Assembly (NCBI GenBank): GCA_019414545.1
Contig: DXLV01000021.1
Coordinates: forward strand, 1 to 30,420
Source of the DNA: Collinsella sp.
GTDB taxonomy: Bacteria > Actinomycetota > Coriobacteriia > Coriobacteriales > Coriobacteriaceae
Reading direction: 5' to 3'
Length of the DNA: 30,420 nucleotides
Of this stretch, positions 15,220 to 22,596 are shown piece after piece; the first letter of the stretch is position 1; the number at the start of each line of letters is the position of its first letter. The notes beneath the pieces are model-generated. The model was not told where the DNA came from. It saw only the letters and a list, made by a program, of their open reading frames with translations, and ran no database searches. Made by a program: the position numbers and the translations under genes.

Positions 15220-16863
15220 TCACGCCCTATAAAACACGTTGTCGGCAAAGAAGTCGGTCGGCGGCTCCATGCAGGCGATCTCGCCGCCAAACATCATAGC
15301 AATGTCATCGGCAACCTGCTCGGCAAAATCCAGATCGTGCGTGGACATAATGACGGTGCCGCCAGCCTTCGCATGGTCACGCAGGGCGCGGGCGATAATG
15401 CAGCGACTTGCCAGGTCAAGGCCCTTGGTGGGCTCATCAAGCAACAGCAGCTCGGGGCCGATCAGCAGCAGCTTTGCCAACGCAAGCAGCTGGCGCTGTC
15501 CGCCCGAAAGATCGTAGGGGTGGCGCGTCTCCAGGCCGTCCAATCCCAGTTGCGCCGCACGCTCCCGCGCCAAGTTCTCGTCATATCCGCAGGTCGAGGC
15601 CCATTCCATCAGCTCGTCGCGCACCGTCTCGGCAACCAGCAGGGCCTTGGGGTTCTGCGGCAGCAGCGCAGCCGAGGCCGCCCCGCGCACCATACGACCA
15701 CGCTGCAGCTTGGCAGTCTTGGCCAGCACCGAAAGCATCGTCGACTTGCCGCAGCCGTTTCCGCCCACGACTGCATGCACCGCGCCAGCCGAAAACGACG
15801 CATCGAGCCCGCGCAGCACCCAACCGCACGCGCGATCGTAGCGAAACCAGCCTTCCGACAGGGTGGTAGCCGACCCAGCGTGCATTTTTTGGAGTATTCT
15901 GCTTCCATCCGTGCGCGGGAAGGCTTCCGAGCCGTTCTCGAGCGACGTTTGCGCCACAAATTCGGACGATTTGTCCAATTCCGAGCTTTTTTTCGCGCTC
16001 GATACGTCCCCGGGCGGCTCCAGAGAGCCCAAATTGTCCTCACGCCTGCTGAATACTCCGTTTTTTGCACATCGGACGGCACCCCACCCCAACATGTCGT
16101 CGGAAAACAGCGATTCTCGGCGTCCCAAAGAAGCCATATCCGCCACCTCGCGCACGTGACCGTCCTCAATCCGGTACGCACATGTCGCATACTCGAGCAT
16201 TGGGCGCGGTTGATGCGTAGCCACAACAACCGTGCAGCCCAACTCACGGTTCACGCGAAACAGCGCGTGCAGAAAATTCTTCTCGGCAACGGGATCGAGC
16301 TGAGACGTGGGCTCGTCGAGTAGCAGCACACGCGGACGCAACGCCAGAACGGCCGCCAACGACAGCAACTGTTTGCGACCACCCGAAAGCGTGTCAGTAT
16401 CGCGGTGGAGCCAGTCCTCCAGCCCAAAGAAATAGCTGGTCTCGGCTACACGACGGCGCATCTCATCACGCGCTAGACCCAAGTTTTCCAGGCCAAACGC
16501 CATCTCGTGCCACACGGTTTCACACACGATCTGGTTCTCGGGATCCTGAAACACATAGCCCATGCGCTCTGCGGACGCCCGAACGTCCATATCGGCAACG
16601 CTCTCACCCAGCACGCACAGCTCGCCGGCGCATTCGCCCATCGGCGCGATCTCGGGTTTGAGCAGCGAGAGCAGCGTCGACTTGCCCGACCCGGTACCGC
16701 CAACGAGCAGTGCAAACGCACCTTGGGGAACAGACCAGTCGAGCCCGTCGAGCACCAGCGCCTCAGCCCCGGGGTAGGTAAAGCTCAGGCCCCGTACCTC
16801 AATCGCCGGAATATCCGGGCCGCACGCCGCGCCCGACACCGGGCCCCTATCCAACCGAGCCAT
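15220..16863 (-). CDS. ECF transporter fused double ATPase (EcfA-EcfA')
   Basis: The product has 547 residues with two ABC ATPase domains in one chain. Domain 1 (about 20-245) has Walker A GGTGSGKST (55-63), Q-loop FQDPENQ, signature LSGGRKQ (159-165) and Walker B LLLDEPTS. Domain 2 (about 335-540) has GGNGCGKST (367-375), LSGGQRQ and LLLLDEPTKGLD. It powers uptake together with the T and S proteins on either side. Residues 266-328 form a Ser/Glu-rich linker coded by AT-richer DNA bounded by inverted repeats, described separately. The start ATG overlaps the T-gene stop (TGATG), with GAGG upstream. Confidence 0.92.
   Translation of the reverse strand: MARLDRGPVSGAACGPDIPAIEVRGLSFTYPGAEALVLDGLDWSVPQGAFALLVGGTGSGKSTLLSLLKPEIAPMGECAGELCVLGESVADMDVRASAERMGYVFQDPENQIVCETVWHEMAFGLENLGLARDEMRRRVAETSYFFGLEDWLHRDTDTLSGGRKQLLSLAAVLALRPRVLLLDEPTSQLDPVAEKNFLHALFRVNRELGCTVVVATHQPRPMLEYATCAYRIEDGHVREVADMASLGRRESLFSDDMLGWGAVRCAKNGVFSRREDNLGSLEPPGDVSSAKKSSELDKSSEFVAQTSLENGSEAFPRTDGSRILQKMHAGSATTLSEGWFRYDRACGWVLRGLDASFSAGAVHAVVGGNGCGKSTMLSVLAKTAKLQRGRMVRGAASAALLPQNPKALLVAETVRDELMEWASTCGYDENLARERAAQLGLDGLETRHPYDLSGGQRQLLALAKLLLIGPELLLLDEPTKGLDLASRCIIARALRDHAKAGGTVIMSTHDLDFAEQVADDIAMMFGGEIACMEPPTDFFADNVFYRA
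15881..16069. repeat. 189-bp inverted-repeat-bounded segment inside the ATPase gene
   Basis: The left end (15881-15902) reads TGCA, six Ts, then GGAGTATTCTGC. The right end (16048-16069), read in reverse complement, is TGCAAAAAACGGAGTATTCAGC. The length is 63 codons exactly, so the reading frame is kept. The segment encodes the hydrophilic linker between the two ATPase domains and is visibly richer in A/T runs than the flanking coding DNA. Confidence 0.6.
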
Positions 16864-17762
16864 CAGCCAAACCTCTTCTCATCAATCGCGTGCAACGCGC
16901 AAGGCAGCACCATCCAGGCAGCGTACACGACATAGCCCGGCCACGGCGCCGGCACCGAGAGCTGCGGATAAAACGAATACTGCGTCGTCGCGGTCCACGC
17001 CACTGCCACCGTGACCACGCCAAACAGCGCAAGCCCAACCAGCGCGGCAACGTCGCTGCGCCCCAGCCGATACCGCGCATACGTCGTACGACGCGTCGCG
17101 GCACCCCACCCGCGCGAGCGCATCGCGTCCGCGCGCTCCAGCGAATCTTCCATGCCCCAGCCCATCAACACGCTCGACGCCCGCAGGCGCGAGCGTACGG
17201 GGTCGGCCGGCGCGCGGCCCGGCACATCAATCGCATCCTGCACCGCCAGCACCGTACGACCGCGGCGCAAAAACTGCGGGATAAGCCGCATGCACATCGA
17301 GATCATGAGCGCAATCACCGGTGCGGCATTACCCAGCAGCGCGAGCACCTTGTCGTATTCGAGCATCGACGCCGCGGCCTCAAACCACAGCACGCTCGCC
17401 ACAAACAGCCCGCCCATGCACAGGCCGTATACCATGCTCTCCAGATACACCGCGCGCATACCAATACGGAACAGCTCCGTCGAGCCCGAGGCGCTAAACA
17501 GCGGGTTGACCAGTGCAATGATCAAAATCACCGGCAGCTGCCAGCGAAGCGCGCCCAACGTGCGGGCAGCCCCGCGCGTCGCAAATCCATACGCCAACCC
17601 GCCCGCGAGCGACAGCGCGATCAGCACCGGTTGCATCGAGAACATGGTGAGCCCCAGCGTCAGCACCATGTAGAGTGCCGGCACCGCCGGATGCGACATC
17701 GCGAATGCCGCGACGGGCTCGTTGCCCGATTCCTCTCGCATGATATCCACGGGCACCCTCAT
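16863..17762 (-). CDS. ECF transporter transmembrane (T) component
   Basis: The preferred form has 299 residues. Several hydrophobic segments precede a cytoplasmic coupling region with the family-type ERADAMRSRGWG motif (an Arg-Gly box that contacts the ATPase), then two more membrane spans. It would join the fused ATPase to the S protein. Its stop overlaps the ATPase start by one base. The start is uncertain: the open frame runs to 17921, and ATGs at 17762, 17741 and others are possible. I prefer 17762 because GAGGGG precedes it, although the spacing is short, and the upstream extension is Arg-rich and unlike family N-termini. Confidence 0.85.
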   Translation of the reverse strand: MRVPVDIMREESGNEPVAAFAMSHPAVPALYMVLTLGLTMFSMQPVLIALSLAGGLAYGFATRGAARTLGALRWQLPVILIIALVNPLFSASGSTELFRIGMRAVYLESMVYGLCMGGLFVASVLWFEAAASMLEYDKVLALLGNAAPVIALMISMCMRLIPQFLRRGRTVLAVQDAIDVPGRAPADPVRSRLRASSVLMGWGMEDSLERADAMRSRGWGAATRRTTYARYRLGRSDVAALVGLALFGVVTVAVAWTATTQYSFYPQLSVPAPWPGYVVYAAWMVLPCALHAIDEKRFG

Positions 17763-17949
17763 CCCCTCGCTCAAACGCCAACGGCGTAGCGCCGCCGGCG
17801 CCATACACAACCAGCGCAAACGCCGCGCCCGCGGCACCGACATCGGCCGCCATGCGTCAATCGTTACGCGCTCATCATATGCCTGCGGTATCATATTGCG
17901 CCGTGTATCGTTTCCAAACACACGTCTCTATAACGTAACAGGAGATCAC

Positions 17950-19362
17950 ATGGACGCAACCGCAATTATCCTCGCCGCCGGCGAGGGCACCCGCATGAAG
18001 TCGAACCACTGCAAGGTTTCGCACAAGATCTTGGGTAAGCCCATGGTCCAGTGGATCGTCGATGCCACCATCAAGGCTGGCTGCAGCCGCGTCGTGGTCG
18101 TCATCGGCAGCCACGCCGACGAGATGCGCGCCCTTATCGACGGCGCCTACGCCACCAGCGCCACCAAGGTCGAGTGCGTCGAGCAGACCGAGCGCCTGGG
18201 CACCGGCCACGCCGTAAAGGTCGCGCTCGAGGCCTGCGACATCGCGCAAGGCCCGGTCGTCGTGCTCAACGGCGACCTGCCGCTCATCACCGCCGACACC
18301 GTCGCCAAGTTCGCGCAGACCGTCGCCACTGGCGAGCTCGCCTGCACCGTCATGACCATGACCCCGCCCGACCCCTTCGGCTACGGCCGCATCAAGCTGG
18401 GCGCCGACGGCCAGATCGAGCGCATCATCGAGCAGAAGGACTGCGCGCCCGAGCAGGCCGCCGCGCTGCTCGAGTGCAACGCCGGCTGCTACGCCTTCGA
18501 CGGCGCGCAGCTCGCCGCCCACATTGACGAGATCGGCAACGACAACGCGCAGTCCGAGTACTACCTGCCCGATATGCTCGAAATTCTCAAAGGCCACGGC
18601 CAGGCGGTCTCCATCTTCCACTGCGATGATTACCGCGACGGTCTGGGCGTCAACAGCCGCATCCAGCTCGCACAGCTCACCGCCATCGCGCGCGACCGCA
18701 TCAACGAGCACTGGATGGCCGAGGGCGTTACCTTCATCGACCCCACGCAGGCTTGGATCGGCCCCGACGCCGTCATCGGCCGCGACACCATCGTGTGGCC
18801 GCAGACGCACCTGATCGGCCGCGTCACCGTGGGCGAGGAGTGCCAGCTCGGCCCCAACAGCCGCCTCACCGACACCACCGTCGGCAGCGGCTGCACCATC
18901 GATGAGACCATCGCCATCGAGGCCGTCATCGAGAACGGCGTCGACTGCGGCCCGCGCGCCTACCTGCGCCCGGGCACCCACATGCTCGACGGCTCCAAAG
19001 CCGGCACGCACGTGGAGATCAAGAAGTCTACGATCGGCGAGGGCTCCAAGGTGCCGCACCTGTCCTACATCGGCGATACCACCATGGGCTCCGGCGTCAA
19101 CGTGGGCGCGGGCTCCATCACCTGCAACTACGACGGCGTACACAAGCACAAGACCGTCATCGGCAAGGATGCCTTCATCGGCTCCGACACCATGATGGTC
19201 GCGCCCGCCCAGATTGGCGACGGCGCGCTCGTGGCCGCCGGCTCCGTCATCACCGAGCTCGTCCCGGCCGACGCACTCGGCCTGGGCCGCGCCCGTCAGG
19301 TAAACATTGAGGGCTGGGCCGCCGATTATCGCCGCCGTCTGCACGAGGACGACGAGGTATAA
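17950..19362 (+). CDS. glmU: Bifunctional UDP-GlcNAc pyrophosphorylase / GlcN-1-P acetyltransferase
   Basis: The product has 470 residues. The N-terminal uridyltransferase (about 1-230) begins IILAAGEGTRMKS (6-18) with a Lys at 22 in the nucleotide-binding loop, and has QTERLGTGHAV and NGDLPLI. The C-terminal half is a left-handed beta-helix of hexapeptide repeats (for example IGRDTIVWPQTHLIG, VNVGAGSITCNYDGVHKHKT) for acetyl transfer. Together they make UDP-GlcNAc for peptidoglycan. AGGAG before ATG 17950 sets the start; the frame is open further upstream but overlaps the T gene. glmU, prs and pth follow one another, as in many Gram-positive bacteria. Confidence 0.96.
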   Translation: MDATAIILAAGEGTRMKSNHCKVSHKILGKPMVQWIVDATIKAGCSRVVVVIGSHADEMRALIDGAYATSATKVECVEQTERLGTGHAVKVALEACDIAQGPVVVLNGDLPLITADTVAKFAQTVATGELACTVMTMTPPDPFGYGRIKLGADGQIERIIEQKDCAPEQAAALLECNAGCYAFDGAQLAAHIDEIGNDNAQSEYYLPDMLEILKGHGQAVSIFHCDDYRDGLGVNSRIQLAQLTAIARDRINEHWMAEGVTFIDPTQAWIGPDAVIGRDTIVWPQTHLIGRVTVGEECQLGPNSRLTDTTVGSGCTIDETIAIEAVIENGVDCGPRAYLRPGTHMLDGSKAGTHVEIKKSTIGEGSKVPHLSYIGDTTMGSGVNVGAGSITCNYDGVHKHKTVIGKDAFIGSDTMMVAPAQIGDGALVAAGSVITELVPADALGLGRARQVNIEGWAADYRRRLHEDDEV

Positions 19363-19379
19363 CGTTTTACCAAGCATCT

Positions 19380-19414
19380 AAGGAGCTGTTCCCATGGGGA
19401 CGGCTCCTTTTTCT
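19380..19414 (+). terminator. Terminator of glmU
   Basis: AAGGAGC pairs with GGCTCCTT, with an inner pairing TCCC/GGGA, followed by a T-run. It lies 18 bp after the stop. Confidence 0.88.
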
Positions 19415-19502
19415 ATCGTGACCTGCGCGACAGGATGAGTGGTCGGTTCGTGTCCGTTGACGGTAAAGACGTTATCAAGACCCGATTAACCCCGTCGCGC
19501 GG

Positions 19503-19508
19503 TTACAA
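19503..19508 (+). promoter_or_regulatory. Candidate -10 element of prs
   Basis: TACAAT lies 48 bp before the prs start. It gives prs its own promoter after the glmU terminator. No convincing -35 is present. Confidence 0.35.
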
Positions 19509-19555
19509 TGCAACAAGGCATCTATATGGCATTCGATGTATAAAGGAGAAGGGTA

Positions 19556-20542
19556 ATGCCGATTAATGATCCCGAGAAGTCGGAGAATATGCGCAAGTCC
19601 ATCCGCGTGTATTCCGGTTCCTCCAACCGTCCCCTCGCTCAGAAGATTGCTGAGTACCTTGGGGTCGAGCTTTCGGGCCTTACGCTAAAGCAGTTCGCCA
19701 ATGGTGAGATTTACGCCCGCTACGACGAGACCGTCCGCGGCGCCGACGTCTTCCTGATTCAGTCCGTGGCCGGCGGCAACGTCAACGACATGCTCATGGA
19801 GCTGCTCATCGCCACCGACGCTGCCAAGCGCGCATCTGCCCGCTCCATCACCGCCGTCATCACCCACTACGGCTATGCCCGCCAGGACCGCAAGGCCGGC
19901 CCGCGCGAGCCCATCACCGCCCGCCTCGTCGCCAACCTGCTCGAGCGCGCCGGCGTCAACCGCATCATCACCCTCGACCTGCACCAGGGCCAGATCCAGG
20001 GCTTCTTCGATATCCCGGTTAACCACCTGTCCGCACTGCCGCTGTTTGGCCAGTACTACAACGACATGAACTTCGACACCGATAACCTGGTTGTCGTCTC
20101 CCCCGACGTGGGTCGCGCCAAGGCCGCCAAGAAGCTGTCCGACATGCTCGGCTGCAGCCTCGCCATCGCCCACAAGGGCCGTCCGCGCCACAACGCCGCC
20201 GAGGTCATGGGCATCATCGGCGACATCAAGGGCAAGACCTGCATCATCAACGACGACATGATCGACACCGCTGGCACCCTGTGCGCCAACGTCAAGGAGC
20301 TCAAGGCTATGGGCGCCGGCGACATCTACGTCTGCGCCACCCACGGCATCTTCTCCGGTCCGGCCATCGAGCGTCTGAACGACGCCCCCATCGTCGAGTG
20401 CGTCGTCACCGACGCCATCCCCGTCGAGGTCGGCGGCAAGATCAAGACTATCTCGGTCGCCGAGGAGTTCGCTCAGGCCATCTCCGCCGTTTACCACGAG
20501 GAGCCCGTCTCCACGCTCGTCGGCGGCGACTTCGCGCTGTAA
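19556..20542 (+). CDS. prs: Ribose-phosphate pyrophosphokinase
   Basis: The product has 328 residues and makes PRPP from ribose 5-phosphate and ATP for nucleotides, His, Trp and NAD. Visible motifs are FANGEIYARYDE (substrate contact), YARQDRKAGPREPITARLVA (flexible catalytic loop), DLHQGQIQGFFD (active-site His) and the PRPP-binding loop DDMIDTAGT. These fit the class I bacterial enzyme. A strong site AAGGAG precedes ATG 19556. The N-terminus has about ten extra residues before the usual beta strand, and a second Met at position 12 is a possible alternative start. Confidence 0.96.
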   Translation: MPINDPEKSENMRKSIRVYSGSSNRPLAQKIAEYLGVELSGLTLKQFANGEIYARYDETVRGADVFLIQSVAGGNVNDMLMELLIATDAAKRASARSITAVITHYGYARQDRKAGPREPITARLVANLLERAGVNRIITLDLHQGQIQGFFDIPVNHLSALPLFGQYYNDMNFDTDNLVVVSPDVGRAKAAKKLSDMLGCSLAIAHKGRPRHNAAEVMGIIGDIKGKTCIINDDMIDTAGTLCANVKELKAMGAGDIYVCATHGIFSGPAIERLNDAPIVECVVTDAIPVEVGGKIKTISVAEEFAQAISAVYHEEPVSTLVGGDFAL

Positions 20543-20570
20543 TCGCATCGTCCTTGCAACCCGGCGCATC

Positions 20571-20648
20571 GCCGTCGGAACAGAAGAAACCCCCGCGCTC
20601 CCCCTTGCTTCGCAAAGGTCGCGCGGGGGTTTCTTCTGTTCCGACGGC
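20571..20648 (+). terminator. Very long hairpin after prs
   Basis: Arms at 20571-20598 and 20621-20648 form a perfect 28-bp stem; the stem base starts GCCGTCGGAACAGAAG. The 22-base loop has a small inner stem. Inside the stem CCCCCGCGC is followed by GGGGGTTTCTTCT, so it could stop transcription, but its length exceeds a usual terminator. Confidence 0.75.
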
Positions 20649-20767
20649 TCGCTCTGCCGCGGCCGCGCTTTTGTCTGGTGGGATTTCGCTGAAACGAAGT
20701 CTCGCCTTCGGCGGGCGTGGTAGCCTTTGTCGTTGATTAAACTTTTATGTGTAACGGAAGGACAAAT

Positions 20768-21397
20768 ATGGCAGCTGCACAGCCGCTTAAGATTCGCATG
20801 GTTGCCGGACTTGGCAACCCGGGTGAGGAATATGCCGAGACCCGCCACAACGCTGGCTTTAAGGCAATCGACGAGCTGGCCCGTCAGGCCGGCGTCACGT
20901 ACTGGAAAAACCAGGCCGGCGCCCAGGTCGCGCTCATCAATATCAACGACCCCGAGGAAGAGGGCGGCAAGCGCCAGATTGTGCTGGTCAAGCCGCAGTC
21001 GTACATGAATACCTCGGGCGGCCCCATCTCCAAGCTCTGCCGCGAGTACAAGATCAAGGCCGAGGAGCTGCTCGTCATCCACGACGAGCTCGATATTCCC
21101 GCCGGCGACGTACGTGTTAAGGTGGGCGGCGGGCACGCCGGCCACAACGGCCTGCGCTCCATCATCGACAAGATGGGCAGCCGCGACTTCAGCCGCATCC
21201 GCACCGGCATCGGCAACCCTCCCGGCAAGATGGCCGTCGCCGACTACGTGCTTAAGCAGTTGCGCGCCCGCGAGGCCGAGGACTTCCAGGACACCTGTGC
21301 CCGCGCGGCCGACGCTGCGGGCCTCGCCATCGTGCACGGCGTGGTCTATGCCCGCGACCACGTCAACGGCGCCGCCTCCGCCAACGGCAAGCACTAA
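20768..21397 (+). CDS. pth: Peptidyl-tRNA hydrolase
   Basis: The product has 209 residues and releases peptides from stalled peptidyl-tRNA. It has GLGNPGEEYAETRHNAGF (14-31, with active-site His27 and Asn17), KPQSYMNTSGG, VIHDELDIPAGDVRVK, GGGHAGHNGLRSI and FSRIRTGIG-P. The start at 20768 follows GGAAGGA; a frame from 20747 would place the site inside the gene. It follows prs after the long hairpin, so it may have its own promoter. Confidence 0.96.
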   Translation: MAAAQPLKIRMVAGLGNPGEEYAETRHNAGFKAIDELARQAGVTYWKNQAGAQVALININDPEEEGGKRQIVLVKPQSYMNTSGGPISKLCREYKIKAEELLVIHDELDIPAGDVRVKVGGGHAGHNGLRSIIDKMGSRDFSRIRTGIGNPPGKMAVADYVLKQLRAREAEDFQDTCARAADAAGLAIVHGVVYARDHVNGAASANGKH

Positions 21398-21419
21398 AAC
21401 CTACCATTTAGGGATGTTA

Positions 21420-21573
21420 ATTTTGGCAGGTTTTATGTGCGGAAACACCGCAACGGCCGCATCGCAATTGACTCTGTGCCGCCATACATATGCAGCGCCC
21501 CAAAGGGGGCCGGCCCCACCGATGCGCGAGGCCGGCCCCCTTTGTCGTTTTGCCTGATAAAACCTGCCAAAAT
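21420..21573. repeat. Composite inverted-repeat element after pth
   Basis: Perfect 17-bp outer arms ATTTTGGCAGGTTTTAT (21420-21436) and its complement (21557-21573) enclose the 14-bp-stem hairpin at 21502-21543. It is followed by AAACCTGTCCCTTTTTGGCAGGT, a partial second arm. The layout is the same as the elements at 14039-14202, 14296-14461 and 28374-28472. Confidence 0.8.
21502..21543 (+). terminator. GC-rich terminator after pth
   Basis: AAAGGGGGCCGGCC pairs perfectly with GGCCGGCCCCCTTT around a 14-base loop, with TTTGTCGTTTTG after it. It sits about 105 bp beyond the pth stop, inside the composite inverted repeat. Confidence 0.8.
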
Positions 21574-21645
21574 AAACCTGTCCCTTTTTGGCAGGTCACT
21601 TTTCCCAACCGCCGAAGACACACGTAAACAGCATGTCCATGAGGG

Positions 21646-21651
21646 TATAAT
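21646..21651 (+). promoter_or_regulatory. Candidate -10 element of nfnAB
   Basis: A perfect TATAAT lies 106 bp upstream of nfnA. The -35 region is poor. It would give a leader of about 100 nt that contains the hairpin at 21656-21696. Confidence 0.5.
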
Positions 21652-21655
21652 TCGT

Positions 21656-21696
21656 ACCGTATGTCTGCACAACGCCTGTGCGCGTACGGTTTTATT
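21656..21696 (+). promoter_or_regulatory. Terminator-like hairpin in the nfnA leader
   Basis: ACCGTA pairs with TACGGT and, inside it, GCACA pairs with TGTGC. TTTTATT follows directly. It lies just after the likely transcription start, where it could act as an attenuator or as a 5' stabilising structure. Confidence 0.45.
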
Positions 21697-21756
21697 CGGG
21701 CTGCCGTCCATTTCCGTGGAGGCACGGTTCGGCCGCCCTAACAAGAGAGGGGTTCT

Positions 21757-22596
21757 ATGTATAAGATCCTGGAGAAGACGCAGTTCTCGGAGAAGGTGTT
21801 CAAGTTCCGCATCGAGGCGCCTGCAATCGCCAAGCATGCGCACGCTGGACAGTTCCTCATGGTTCGCGCCAACGAGACGGGCGAGCGCGTCCCGTTTACC
21901 CTGGCCGGCTGGAACGGTGACGAGGGCTGGGTCGAGTTCATCTTCATGGTGATCGGCAAGACCACCGAGATGCTTTCCACCTACGAGGCCGGCGAGTCGC
22001 TGCGCGACGTCGTGGGTCCGCTGGGCGTTCCCACCGAGATGGCCGAGGGCCCCTGCGCCGTCATTGGCGGCGGCGTCGGCCTGGCAATTGCCTTCCCGGT
22101 CGCCAAGCACCTGGTCGAGACCGGTCACGAGGTCCACGCCATCATGGGCGCCCGCACCAAGGACCTCCTGCTCATGGAGGACCAGTTCCGTGAGCTCCTC
22201 GACGAGGACCACATCCACATCACCACCGACGACGGCTCCTACGGCGAGCAGGGCGTTGTCACCGCTCCGCTGGAGCGCCTGCTGCAGGACAAGGCCGTGA
22301 GCCAGGTCTTCTGCGTCGGCCCCGTTCCGATGATGAAGTTCTCGACCCTCACCGCCCAGAAGTACGACACCCCCATCACCGCGTCGCTCAACCCCATCAT
22401 GGTTGACGGCACCGGCATGTGCGGCTGCTGCCGCGTCGAGGTGGGCGGCGTGACCAAGTTCGCTTGCGTCGACGGCCCCGACTTCGATGCCACCCTGGTC
22501 GACTGGGATGACCTTCGTGCCCGCCAGGCCGCTTACCGTTCCGAAGAGGGCGCGTCCCTCAAGGCCTATGAGGAAAAGAGCTGCGCATGCCACTAG
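21757..22596 (+). CDS. nfnA: Electron-bifurcating transhydrogenase small subunit (NfnA)
   Basis: The product has 279 residues. It has a ferredoxin-NADP reductase-like FAD domain (GERVPFTLAGW, about 42-52), a nucleotide-binding domain (VIGGGVGLAIAFPVAKHL, 102-119) and a C-terminal [2Fe-2S] site (MCGCCR, with Cys222, 224 or 225, and Cys237). With NfnB it links NADH, NADPH and ferredoxin: 2 NADPH reduce NAD+ and ferredoxin, or the reverse. Relatives are also annotated as sulfide dehydrogenase or glutamate-synthase-linked subunits. AGAGAGGGG precedes ATG 21757. It overlaps nfnB by ten bases, a sign of co-translation. Confidence 0.92.
   Translation: MYKILEKTQFSEKVFKFRIEAPAIAKHAHAGQFLMVRANETGERVPFTLAGWNGDEGWVEFIFMVIGKTTEMLSTYEAGESLRDVVGPLGVPTEMAEGPCAVIGGGVGLAIAFPVAKHLVETGHEVHAIMGARTKDLLLMEDQFRELLDEDHIHITTDDGSYGEQGVVTAPLERLLQDKAVSQVFCVGPVPMMKFSTLTAQKYDTPITASLNPIMVDGTGMCGCCRVEVGGVTKFACVDGPDFDATLVDWDDLRARQAAYRSEEGASLKAYEEKSCACH

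Noticed and set aside
17763..17949. A cobalamin riboswitch upstream of the ECF genes
   Set aside because: No B12-box-like sequence or suitable leader length was seen.
17875..19377. A 500-residue frame opposite glmU
   Set aside because: High-GC antisense frame with biased composition (Ala, Gly, Asp, Val); glmU is certain.
19685..21394. A long frame opposite prs and pth
   Set aside because: Antisense artefact of GC-rich codons, crossing two real genes and the gap between them.
21433..22593. A long frame opposite nfnA
   Set aside because: Antisense artefact with no domain motifs.
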